Source: Amycolatopsis nigrescens CSC17Ta-90 (GTDB lineage Bacteria; Actinomycetota; Actinomycetes; Mycobacteriales; Pseudonocardiaceae). Taken from it: DNA of 64,000 bases. The position numbers were made by a program, and so were the translations under genes. The notes under the pieces are model-generated. The model had not been told where the DNA came from and searched no databases. It saw only the letters and a program-made list of their open reading frames with translations. Positions 32,973 through 41,097 of this stretch are shown here, in pieces. The stretch spans positions 2,985,746 through 3,049,745 of the forward strand of contig NZ_ARVW01000001.1 in NCBI RefSeq assembly GCF_000384315.1. The letters are read 5' to 3'. Every line of letters begins with the position of its first letter. Positions within the stretch are counted from its first letter, which is position 1.

Positions 32973-33515
32973 ATGACGACTGTGACATTCCGGCGCCTAG
33001 CTGCCACGGTATGTGCGCTCATGACGACAGGTGCCTTGGCGGGCTGCGGCAGCGCAGAGGTGGGTGACGCAAGCGCGCCGGACACAGCCTCGAAGAGCTC
33101 AACCAGTCCCCCAACCAGCAGCTCGGCGGCCGAGTCCGTCCCGACCTCGATCCAGCCGAGCGCACAGGACGGTACGAACTACGACGCCTGTTCGGGTGGT
33201 GACTGTGAGGTCGCCGTGTCCAATCCGGTCACGATCACGTTGTCCGATTCTCCGATCGACGCCGGTCCCTTTACGGTGCAGAAGGTGAGCGCCGACAGCG
33301 TTGAGGTGAGCATGGCCCTCCCCGCCGGCCCCAGTCTCAGCACCACCATCGAGACGGGCTGCACGACTGCCTTCCAAGGGAACAACGCCAGCGGGCTGGC
33401 TGTCACATCATGCTCGGGAGAACCGGAAGATATCCTCGGTATGTACATCAAACAAATGGTGACGGTCAAGAATATCACCGACGGTACCGCAATTCTGAAC
33501 CTGAAATCCGAGTAA
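32973..33515 (+). CDS. Secreted lipoprotein of unknown function
   Basis: The 180-residue precursor has an n-region FRR, hydrophobic core and lipobox ALAGC with Cys25. A Ser/Thr-rich linker (about 30-72) follows, then a roughly 105-residue beta-rich domain with three to four Cys (DACSGGDCEV, ETGCTTAF, TSCSGEPED) that may form disulphides. The end (QMVTVKNITDGTAILNLKSE) looks like a closing strand. ATG 32973 gives a proper signal peptide. No family was recognised. Confidence 0.7.
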   Translation: MTTVTFRRLAATVCALMTTGALAGCGSAEVGDASAPDTASKSSTSPPTSSSAAESVPTSIQPSAQDGTNYDACSGGDCEVAVSNPVTITLSDSPIDAGPFTVQKVSADSVEVSMALPAGPSLSTTIETGCTTAFQGNNASGLAVTSCSGEPEDILGMYIKQMVTVKNITDGTAILNLKSE

Positions 33516-33570
33516 AGCCTTGAACCGGCCCCGGCGGGACCGGTTCAAGGCGATTATCGTCTACCGGAAA

Positions 33571-34110
33571 TTACGGGTTGATCGGCGCGAGCCGCCAATG
33601 CTGCTTGGCGCCGCCCCAGCAGTCCCAGATCATCGCGCGAGCACCGAGGTCGTGTCCCTCGCCCGCGATGTCGAGGCATTTCTGGTTGAGCTGGGATCTG
33701 ATCTCGTAATAGCCGTTGCCCACGTCAGCGAGCCGCCAGTGCTGCTTGGCGCCACCCCAGCAGCTCCACTGCATGGCCGGAGCGCCCTGGTCGTGGCCTT
33801 CACCCTCCACATCCAGGCACTTCTGGCTGTTGAGCGGGCGGATCTCGTAATAGCCGCTGCCCACATCGACGAGTCGCCACTTCTGGTTGGCCGGGCCCCA
33901 GCAGTCCCACATGACCACCGGCGTCAGGTCGGCGTTGTTGCCGCCGCGGACGTCCAGGCACTTCTGGTTGAGCTGGGTCCTGATCTCGTAGTACTGGTCG
34001 GCGGCCGGGGCCACGGATCGGTCGGCCGGAGCCGCGGTGGCGGTACCCGAGGCGAAAAGAAGCGCCGCAGCAGCCGCGACAACTCCGAGACAATGTTTGA
34101 TCTTGACCAT
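33571..34110 (-). CDS. Secreted ricin-type beta-trefoil lectin
   Basis: The 179-residue precursor begins with a Sec signal (VKIKHCLGVVAAAAALLFASGTATAA). The mature protein is a single beta-trefoil made of three nearly identical repeats: YYEIRTQLNQKCLDV..WDCWGPANQKWRL, YYEIRPLNSQKCLDV..WSCWGGAKQHWRL and YYEIRSQLNQKCLDI..WDCWGGAKQHWRL, each with a QxW-type ending. It should bind carbohydrate outside the cell. There is no catalytic domain. The high repeat similarity suggests recent internal duplication or conversion. ATG 34110 was chosen because longer frames spoil the signal peptide. Confidence 0.88.
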   Translation of the reverse strand: MVKIKHCLGVVAAAAALLFASGTATAAPADRSVAPAADQYYEIRTQLNQKCLDVRGGNNADLTPVVMWDCWGPANQKWRLVDVGSGYYEIRPLNSQKCLDVEGEGHDQGAPAMQWSCWGGAKQHWRLADVGNGYYEIRSQLNQKCLDIAGEGHDLGARAMIWDCWGGAKQHWRLAPINP

Positions 34111-34255
34111 ATCGTTCGAAACTCCCCTGGTTCGAAACCCGTTGACCTGGAACCTCATAAACCTGGCACAGGGTTTCGACGCGGGAAGCGGCCAAGAGGC
34201 GCACCGCTCGGGCAGCACGTGGTTCACCTTCGGGCGAGCCAATGGCGGCGGCCAT

Positions 34256-34447
34256 TCACCGCGCCGGGACGCACTCCGTCAAGAACATCCGCCATTCGGC
34301 CGAACCGAACGACAACGTGCCGCCGGCACGATCCTTGGTGTCCCTGACCAGCACCCCACGCAGCTGGAAGCCCACCTCGACGCAGGTTCCGCCATTGGCG
34401 CTGTAGCTGCTCTTGCGCCAGACAGTACGCAGCTCCGGGGCGCCCAT
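34256..34447 (-). CDS. DUF397 domain protein
   Basis: The 63-residue protein shows the whole DUF397 pattern: WRKSSYSANGGTCVEV, then LRGVLVRDTKDRAGGTLSFGSAEWRMFL. CTGGAGG precedes ATG 34447. DUF397 proteins accompany XRE/DUF5753 regulators in actinomycetes and act with them, some in development (the BldB-like or Scr1/Scr2 type). Here it follows the XRE gene by 13 bp. The partner's HTH is damaged, which may leave this protein without a functional regulator. Confidence 0.88.
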   Translation of the reverse strand: MGAPELRTVWRKSSYSANGGTCVEVGFQLRGVLVRDTKDRAGGTLSFGSAEWRMFLTECVPAR

Positions 34448-34460
34448 GGTGGTCCTCCAG

Positions 34461-35243
34461 CTAGGTGTAGCGATCAGTTGCCGCGGCGGCAATCAACTCC
34501 CTCGATTGTGGCTCATCGAGCGCTACAACCGCCAGCTTGCCCAGGACACGGCGGTACGACGCTATTTCCTGGTGCGTCTCCAGGAACAGGCAAGAGGTCT
34601 CACTGTCCAGATAAACGACCGGCCTGACCTCGTTGAAGTCCAGCAAGGTGAAGGGTCCGGCCAGACCGGCATGCACGCCGACACCGGCCGGTACCACTCG
34701 TAGCGAGATGTAGGGACGGACGGACATCCTGAGCAGGTGGTGCAACTGCTCCGACATGATCTCGGTACTGCCCACGCACCGCCAAAGAACGAATTCTTCC
34801 AAGAGGAACGAGAACTGTGGTCGGTGTTCCTTGGAGAACAGGCATTTCCGGTCCATGCGTGCCCGAACGCGGTCTTCGACCTCAGCTACCGACAAATCGG
34901 CCTGTCCGGAGATCAGCGCTCGCGCGTAGTCCTCGGTTTGCAGCAGGCCGTGCACCACGACCATCTGGAAGTGGCCGATGCTCACCGCCTTGTCCTCGTG
35001 AGTGACCAAGGTCTGCACCTGTTTGGGCAGGCGGTCGCCGTACTGCTGCAGCCAACCTGGTGTCGAGCGCCCTTCGCAGAGCCCCAGCAACCTTTCGCGT
35101 TCGTCGCGCGGGGTGTTGCAGACACCCATGAAGGTGGCCACTTCGACCGGATCGCCACCGCGTTTTCCGCTCAGCAGACGGGAAACGGTGGAGTCCTCCC
35201 AGTCGAGCCTGCGGGCGCGGATAGTGGGTTCGCGGTCTTCCAT
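34461..35243 (-). CDS. XRE/DUF5753 regulator with in-frame deletion in the HTH
   Basis: The 260-residue protein ends in a full DUF5753 effector domain (about 70-255: GLLQTEDYARALI, YISLRVVPAGVGVHAGLAGPFTLLDFNE, VVYLDSETSCLFLE). The N-terminus reads EDREPTIRAR directly joined to RLDWEDSTVSRLLSGKRGG. In relatives roughly two dozen residues carrying the first HTH helices lie between these parts. The recognition helix is thus kept but the scaffold helix is gone, without a frame break. DNA binding may be lost or altered. It is paired with the DUF397 gene downstream. Confidence 0.8.
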   Translation of the reverse strand: MEDREPTIRARRLDWEDSTVSRLLSGKRGGDPVEVATFMGVCNTPRDERERLLGLCEGRSTPGWLQQYGDRLPKQVQTLVTHEDKAVSIGHFQMVVVHGLLQTEDYARALISGQADLSVAEVEDRVRARMDRKCLFSKEHRPQFSFLLEEFVLWRCVGSTEIMSEQLHHLLRMSVRPYISLRVVPAGVGVHAGLAGPFTLLDFNEVRPVVYLDSETSCLFLETHQEIASYRRVLGKLAVVALDEPQSRELIAAAATDRYT

Positions 35244-35336
35244 GAATCGAAAGTAGCGCCGCCCACGGACAAATCCGGGGTGTCGCGCGTTTTGCCGATG
35301 GGACAACCCCCGATCAGCTTACCGGCCCCCGTCGCC

Positions 35337-35382
35337 GTCGTGAGTGAAAAGTGTTGTCCGGGCAACACTTTTCACTCACGAC
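35337..35382. terminator. Palindrome, family A copy 3, overlapping a stop codon
   Basis: Arms 35337-35356 and 35363-35382 (GTCGTGAGTGAAAAGTGTTG) form a 20-bp perfect stem with a 6-nt loop. The TGA of the minus-strand zinc-ribbon kinase (35376-35378) lies inside the right arm, so this is its terminator. Confidence 0.72.
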
Positions 35383-36002
35383 GCCAGTCGGCCAGATATC
35401 CATTCATAGGCGTAATCCGCCGCGTCCCCTACCCCGGCGTCCGTGGTGTCGAAAAGGTCGACCGGCGGATCGAGGGTGGCCGCCGAAGAACGCAGCCATT
35501 CGTTGAACTCCAGCATCTCCTCGATTCGCGGCTCGTCCCATTCCCGCCACCGCGGGCGGACGCGCAGCCGTTCGGCCAGCGTCGCGGATTCCCCGACCAG
35601 CGCCAGATAGTGGATGTCCGAGAAGAAGACCCGCTCCGGCAGCGGTTCGAACTCGGGCGGCACCACGGTCCCGCAGAGCACCACCGGGGTGCCGTTCTGA
35701 TGGATCATCGCGGCCATCCGCAGCCAGGTCGCGCGGAACTCCGGATGGCCGTCCACGTCGTCGCGCAGCCCGGCGGTCCACAGCACGTCCTGTTCCAGCA
35801 CCACGGCGCGGCCGGCCAGCCGCCTGGCCAGGATCGGGCCCACGGTGGACTTGCCGGCCGCACTCGGCCCGGTCAGCGCGAACAGCGGCAGCCGGTGAAA
35901 GGGCCACCGGTGCGCGCAGCGCGCGCAGACCAGCACCTCGCCGGAGACCACCGGCCGGTCCGCGCGGTCCCCGCAGGCGGGGCAGATGCGCAGATCGAGC
36001 AC
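35376..36002 (-). CDS. Zinc-ribbon P-loop nucleotide kinase-like protein
   Basis: The 208-residue protein starts with a zinc ribbon (CPAC at 7-10, CARC at 26-29), then a Walker A motif GPSAAGKST (45-53) and features of small-molecule kinases: VVLEQDVLW, RATWLRMAAMIHQNGTPVVLCGTVVPPEF and a lid-like RLRVRPRWREWDEPRIEEMLEFNEWL. A nucleotide-kinase or chloramphenicol-phosphotransferase-like fold is likely; the phosphate acceptor is unknown. GTG 36002 lies 4 bp after the upstream stop, suggesting coupling to the zinc-ribbon repeat protein. The combination of ribbon and kinase is notable. Confidence 0.75.
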   Translation of the reverse strand: MLDLRICPACGDRADRPVVSGEVLVCARCAHRWPFHRLPLFALTGPSAAGKSTVGPILARRLAGRAVVLEQDVLWTAGLRDDVDGHPEFRATWLRMAAMIHQNGTPVVLCGTVVPPEFEPLPERVFFSDIHYLALVGESATLAERLRVRPRWREWDEPRIEEMLEFNEWLRSSAATLDPPVDLFDTTDAGVGDAADYAYEWISGRLAS

Positions 36003-36006
36003 CGCG

Positions 36007-36435
36007 TCAGTCGAACAGGTTCTCGAGGAAGCTGCGCTTGCGGTGACCCCGGTGCCCGCCATGCCCGCCGTAGGGGCGCGGGGAGTCGCCGTAACCATGA
36101 CCGCCGCCGTATGGCCGCGGCGAGTCACCGTAGCCGCCCCGGAAGGGACGGGGCGAGTCACCGTGACCGCCGCGGAAGGGACGGGGCGAGTCGCCATGGC
36201 CGCCGCGGAAGGGACGCGGGGAGTCGCCGTGCCCGCCCTGCCCGTAGTGCGCGGTCGGCGCGTGACCGCCCGCGTAGGGCGGCGGCTTGTGGCCGTAGTA
36301 GGAGTTCTCCGCGCCGACGATCCGCTCCAGCTCCCCGTGGTCGAGGAAGATGCCGCGGCAACCTTGGCACTGCTCGATGTGGATGCCGCTCTTGTCGACC
36401 GTCTGCAACACGTTCTGGCACTTCGGACAAATCAC
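36007..36435 (-). CDS. TFIIB-type zinc ribbon protein with glycine-rich repeats
   Basis: The 142-residue protein has a zf-TFIIB ribbon (CPKC at 3-6, then CQGCRGIFLDHGELERIV). A low-complexity region follows in which GDSPRP occurs five times, three as exact GGHGDSPRPFR units of 11 residues (33 bp) between about 36135 and 36235. The C-terminus RKRSFLENLFD is basic/amphipathic and shared by many small zf-TFIIB proteins. GTG 36435 is the start. Repeat number is likely to vary between strains. Confidence 0.82.
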   Translation of the reverse strand: MICPKCQNVLQTVDKSGIHIEQCQGCRGIFLDHGELERIVGAENSYYGHKPPPYAGGHAPTAHYGQGGHGDSPRPFRGGHGDSPRPFRGGHGDSPRPFRGGYGDSPRPYGGGHGYGDSPRPYGGHGGHRGHRKRSFLENLFD

Positions 36436-36474
36436 GTATCACAGCCTACGCATATCCGGGCGCGCGCGGGACGG

Positions 36475-36855
36475 CTAACACGCACAGAGGCAGAAAGGAT
36501 GTCCGGCGGGATCGGCGTACACCCGGAAGCCCGAGGTGATGAGGCCCTGGTCGTCGAGAACGACCGCGCCGAGGCGCACCGCGCGCTCGTGCGCGGCGGC
36601 CAGGTCGGTGACCGTCAGGTCGAGATGCGCCTGCTGCGGCCGGGCCTGCGAAGGCCACTCCGGCGCCTGGTACTCGGCGACCCGCTGGAACTCGAGCTTC
36701 GCGCCGCCGTGCGGGTTGGTCAGGCTCACCCAGTCCGTGCCGGGCTCTGGATCGTCCGGCCATTCGAGCAGCCGGGCGTAGAAGTCCGCGAGGGCGTCGG
36801 GATCGGGACAGTCCAGCACGATCGACCCGAAGGTCGGTACCGCGGGCGCACTCAT
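36475..36855 (-). CDS. VOC family protein (glyoxalase-like)
   Basis: The 126-residue protein has two beta-alpha-beta-beta-beta units of the vicinal oxygen chelate fold: FGSIVLDCPDPDALADFYARLLEWP, then AHLDLTVTDLAAAHERAVRLGAVVL and the closing FRVYADPAGHPFCLC. It resembles the single-domain Glyoxalase_6 group, functions of which include resistance and unknown small-molecule binding. ATG 36855 was chosen from the domain start. It is divergent from the CGNR regulator and probably its target. Confidence 0.82.
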   Translation of the reverse strand: MSAPAVPTFGSIVLDCPDPDALADFYARLLEWPDDPEPGTDWVSLTNPHGGAKLEFQRVAEYQAPEWPSQARPQQAHLDLTVTDLAAAHERAVRLGAVVLDDQGLITSGFRVYADPAGHPFCLCAC

Positions 36856-36875
36856 GTTCGCTCCTTCGGTCTCCA

Positions 36876-36902
36876 TAACCAGCGACTGGATTATGCTGGT
36901 TA
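36876..36902. promoter_or_regulatory. Inverted-repeat operator between VOC and CGNR genes
   Basis: TAACCAGC (36876-36883) and GCTGGTTA (36895-36902) are perfect 8-bp arms around an 11-bp AT-richer spacer. The site lies 20 bp from the VOC start and 41 bp from the CGNR start. A dimeric regulator, perhaps the CGNR protein, could bind it. Confidence 0.5.
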
Positions 36903-36943
36903 CCTTTCCTGGCCGCAACCGGTGTCCGTCCTACACTGGTGAG

Positions 36944-37441
36944 GTGAGCGAAGAGCCGGCCGAGCACCCCGATGTCTCGCTCGTGCTCGGCTTCCTGAAC
37001 ACCCTCGACGTCGACGAGGGCACCGACCTGCTGGCCGACCCTGGCTCCTGGCAACGCTGGGCCCGCGACCACGCGCTCGGCCCCGGTTCGCTGACGGCCG
37101 CCCGCTCGGCACGGGAGGGCCTGCGCGCGGCCATCGGCGACCCGGCCGCCCGGCCCGGCTCGCCGCGCACCGCCGTGCAGGTGGGACTCGTCGGCGGTGA
37201 ACCGACGCTGGTCGCCACCAACGCCGTCGGCGCGGTACTGGCCGCCGCGACCAGGCTGGCCGTGCGCGGCGAGTGGGCGCGGATGAAGATCTGCCCCGCC
37301 GACGACTGCCGCTGGGCCTTCTACGACCACTCCCGCAACCGCTCGCGAACCTGGTGCTCGATGCGCGTCTGCGGCAACCGCGAGAAGGCACGCGCCTGGC
37401 GCGAACGCGCCGTCAACCAGGACGTCACCCAGTCTTCGTAA
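36944..37441 (+). CDS. CGNR zinc finger (ABATE domain) protein
   Basis: The 165-residue protein has an N-terminal ABATE/putative stress-response region (LVLGFLNTLDVDEGTDLLADPGSWQRW) and a C-terminal CGNR zinc finger: KICPADDCRWAFYDHSRNRSRTWCSMRVCGNREKARAWRER, with four Cys ligands (ICP, DCR, WCSM, VCGN). The finger probably binds nucleic acid. Family members are regarded as transcriptional regulators of unknown targets. GTG 36944 was chosen at GTGAGC after GAG. It is divergent from a VOC gene with a clear inverted repeat between them. Confidence 0.87.
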   Translation: MSEEPAEHPDVSLVLGFLNTLDVDEGTDLLADPGSWQRWARDHALGPGSLTAARSAREGLRAAIGDPAARPGSPRTAVQVGLVGGEPTLVATNAVGAVLAAATRLAVRGEWARMKICPADDCRWAFYDHSRNRSRTWCSMRVCGNREKARAWRERAVNQDVTQSS

Positions 37442-37460
37442 TCCCGGCATCCACCGGTCG

Positions 37461-37562
37461 TTGTCCCCAGGGGTTACCCACAGGCATCTGTGGACAACCC
37501 GTCCTACTGTGGACAACCTCGCGAAACCGCAGGTCAGCGACGGCACCCCGGCCTGTGGACGG
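37461..37562. other. Cluster of DnaA-box-like 9-mers in an intergenic region
   Basis: Within 102 bp between convergent genes lie two exact TGTGGACAA (37489-37497, 37508-37516), the reverse complement of TTGTCCACA, the DnaA box of high-GC actinomycetes. Also present are TTACCCACA (37474-37482), TTGTCCCCA (37461-37469) and TGTGGACGG (37554-37562). No dnaA, dnaN, gyrB or parAB is in the window, so this is probably not oriC. Confidence 0.5.
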
Positions 37563-37637
37563 ATGCCGTGGCCGATCTTGCCGACCCGGCGGGCTGACAC
37601 CCGTCCGAGGGAGCGCTCTACCCAGGGAAACCCCAGG

Positions 37638-38963
37638 TCAGAACAGCAGCTGCGCCGCCGCGTAGATCACCAGGCCGGCCAGCGCGCCGACCACGGTGCC
37701 GTTGATCCGGATGAACTGGAGGTCGCGGCCCACCTGCAGCTCGATCTTGCGCGAGGTCTCCTCGGCGTCCCAGCGCTCCACCGTGTCGGTGATGATCGTG
37801 GTGATCTCGCCGGCGTAGTTCCGCACCACGTAGGCCGACGCACCCTCTACCCAGTTGTCCACTTTGGACCGCAGGGTGTCGTCGGAGATCAGCCGCTCGC
37901 CGAGGCCGCGCAGGCCCTCTCGGACCCGCTTGCGCAGCTCGCTGGACGGGTCCTCGGCGGCGGTCAGCAGCATCTCCTTCGCGGTCGCCCACGCGGAGCC
38001 GATCAGCTTCTGCACCTCGCCGTGTTCGAGCACCTGCATCTTGACCTGCTCGGCCCGCGCCATCGTGTCCGGATCGTGCTGCAGGTCGCCGGCGAACTCG
38101 ACGAGGAACTTGTCCAGCGCGAGCCGCATCGGATGGTTCACGTCGGTCTTCACCGCCCACGCGAAGGAGAGCACCTCGCCGTAGACCTTGTCCGCGAGCA
38201 TCTCGTCCACGAACTTCGGCGACCAGGACGGCGCCCGGTCCGACACCACCCGCAGCATCGTGCTGTGGTTGTCGCGCACCCATTCGTAGCCGCGGTCGCA
38301 CATCAGGTCCACCAGCTTGTGGTGCGCGCCGTCCTCGAAGACCTGCCCGAGCAGCTTGCCAAGCGGCGGCCCCCACGGCTGGTCCACCACCCGGCGCACC
38401 ACGGCCTGCTCCATCACCGCCTGCACGTCCTCGTCCCGGAGCACGGTGACCGCGCCGCGCACCACGGTGGACAGCTCGGCGGTGACCCGCTCCGCGTTCT
38501 CCGGCTGCGAGAGCCAGCCGCCGAGCCGCTTCGAGATGTCCACCCGGCGCAGCTTGTCGCGCACCACGGCCTCGGACAGGAAGTTGGAGCCGACGAACTC
38601 ACCGAGGCTGGAGCCCAGCGCGTCCTTCTTGCTCGGGATGATCGCGGTGTGCGGGATCTTCAGCCGCAACGGATGCCGGAACAGCGCGGTCACCGCGAAC
38701 CAGTCGGCCAGCGCGCCGACCATGCCGGCCTCGGCCGCGGCGCGCACGTAACCGACCCAGCCCGGCCAGCCCGCCGACTGGGCCCAGCCGGCCAGCAGGA
38801 AGATGACCGTCGCCCCGAGCAGGAAGGACAGCGCCACCAGCTTCATCCGGCGCAGTCCAGCCTGCTTGGCGTGTTCGTCCGCGGGTCCGCCCGGCGGGTC
38901 CGCCGGGACCGGGCGCCGGGGACCGTCGATCCTGCTGCGTTCGGCCGCTGTCAGTTGCTCCAC
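37638..38963 (-). CDS. DUF445 membrane protein
   Basis: The 441-residue protein fits DUF445: two N-terminal hydrophobic helices (LVALSFLLGATVIFLLAGWA; VRAAAEAGMVGALADWFAVTALFRHPL), the motif HTAIIPSKKDALGSSLGEFVGSNFL, a long helical middle (about 130-390), and a C-terminal membrane helix INGTVVGALAGLVIYAAAQLLF. Topology suggests a large loop between membrane anchors. The family is widespread, with no settled function. It starts at ATG 38963 and is divergent from the aminotransferase with only 29 bp between starts. Confidence 0.88.
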   Translation of the reverse strand: MEQLTAAERSRIDGPRRPVPADPPGGPADEHAKQAGLRRMKLVALSFLLGATVIFLLAGWAQSAGWPGWVGYVRAAAEAGMVGALADWFAVTALFRHPLRLKIPHTAIIPSKKDALGSSLGEFVGSNFLSEAVVRDKLRRVDISKRLGGWLSQPENAERVTAELSTVVRGAVTVLRDEDVQAVMEQAVVRRVVDQPWGPPLGKLLGQVFEDGAHHKLVDLMCDRGYEWVRDNHSTMLRVVSDRAPSWSPKFVDEMLADKVYGEVLSFAWAVKTDVNHPMRLALDKFLVEFAGDLQHDPDTMARAEQVKMQVLEHGEVQKLIGSAWATAKEMLLTAAEDPSSELRKRVREGLRGLGERLISDDTLRSKVDNWVEGASAYVVRNYAGEITTIITDTVERWDAEETSRKIELQVGRDLQFIRINGTVVGALAGLVIYAAAQLLF

Positions 38964-38992
38964 AGGCCCATTGTCCGTGAGGATCTGAAATC

Positions 38993-40159
<1,167 letters not shown>

Positions 40160-40173
40160 GTCGCTACCGATAT

Positions 40174-40728
40174 TCAGCGATATTCGAAACCGTCCGCGAG
40201 CAGTCGCCGCCGGATCGTCTCGAAGCTGCGGCTGCGCAGCGGCCCCACGCTGCCGGGCTCGATGCCCAGCTCGGCGGCGATCTCCGGATAGGAAAGGCGG
40301 GGCTCGCGCAGCAGCAGGAGGATCAGCCAGCGCTGCCGGTCGGGCAGCTGCCGGACCGCGCGCCGGAAGGCCAGCTCGCGCTCGGCGCGCAGCACCACCA
40401 GTTCCGGTGACACCGCATTCTCGTACTCGCGATTCTCACAGGTCTCGATTACTTCGTGCCGCCGCCCGGCCAGGGTGCCGATGGCCAGCCGGCGCGCCGT
40501 GGTGGCCAGCCAGCCGGGCAGCCGGCTCGGCTCGCGCACCGCGGAGATGCGCTGGGCAAGCTGCAGCCAGGTGCTCTGGCACAGGTCGAGCGCGTCCGCC
40601 TCGCCGAGCCGGTACCCCCTCGCCACGCCGAGGATCACCGCGGAAAGACCGGCTACCAACGAGTTCCACGCCGCCTGATCACCGCGGAGGGCGCGTGACA
40701 GCAACTCACCGAAATCTGCTTCGGACAC
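40174..40728 (-). CDS. ECF-like RNA polymerase sigma factor
   Basis: The 184-residue protein contains sigma region 2 (AWNSLVAGLSAVILGVARGYRLGEADALDLCQSTWLQLAQRI, about 20-60) with LPGWLATTARRLAIGTL, and region 4 (RQLPDRQRWLILLLLREPRLSYPEIAAELGIEPGSVGPLRSRSFETIRRRL, about 128-178). No regions 1 or 3 are present, so it is an ECF-type factor. No anti-sigma gene is adjacent. GTG 40728 follows GGAGAAGG. It converges with the aminotransferase. The 370 bp upstream may hold its autoregulated promoter. Confidence 0.87.
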   Translation of the reverse strand: MSEADFGELLSRALRGDQAAWNSLVAGLSAVILGVARGYRLGEADALDLCQSTWLQLAQRISAVREPSRLPGWLATTARRLAIGTLAGRRHEVIETCENREYENAVSPELVVLRAERELAFRRAVRQLPDRQRWLILLLLREPRLSYPEIAAELGIEPGSVGPLRSRSFETIRRRLLADGFEYR

Positions 40729-41097
40729 CGGGCCTTCTCCCGTCCTGGTCGACAGGCCGCCAGGTGGCGACCAATTGCGACTGAGACGGCACGCTCCGCG
40801 CACAGGCTCCGCAAAAGCTCAGGTCAGCGAGAAGTAGAGTAGTTGTACTCGGCTCGGCCAATCCGGTAATAATCGTCCCCGGGGAAACCCAGAGTGATCA
40901 ACATCGGACCCGCCGGCACCGGAGCCGGTACGTCCGTTCCGCCGTACGGGGTGGATCGAACGCGGCCGAGGTGAAACACTCCGGACCAATGCTAGAAAGA
41001 GTGCAGCCCCGGGGGTGCTACGACGTGGCCGGATGAGACCCCATTGAAGATCAGCTGCGCGTGACGATCACGCGAGCCAAAGGCCCGGACGGTGGTG
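40729..41097. other. Gene-free interval between sigma factor and secreted protein
   Basis: Divergent promoter region of 369 bp. The middle (40840-40900) is less GC-rich and includes GAGTAGTTGTACTC, a small inverted repeat, and GTAATAAT. A hairpin CGCGTGA/TCACGCG (41058-41064, 41068-41074) lies 24 bp before the secreted protein start and may be an operator. No RNA gene or riboswitch could be supported. Confidence 0.4.

Noticed and set aside
37442..37637. Chromosomal origin of replication
   Set aside because: DnaA-box-like sites exist, but no dnaA, dnaN, recF, gyrB, parAB or rpmH genes are near and the cluster is small.
40850..40960. Possible c-di-AMP (ydaO-type) or other riboswitch before the secreted protein gene
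   Set aside because: GGGGAAACC-like words are present but the paired elements of the motif could not be assembled; a covariance model search would decide.
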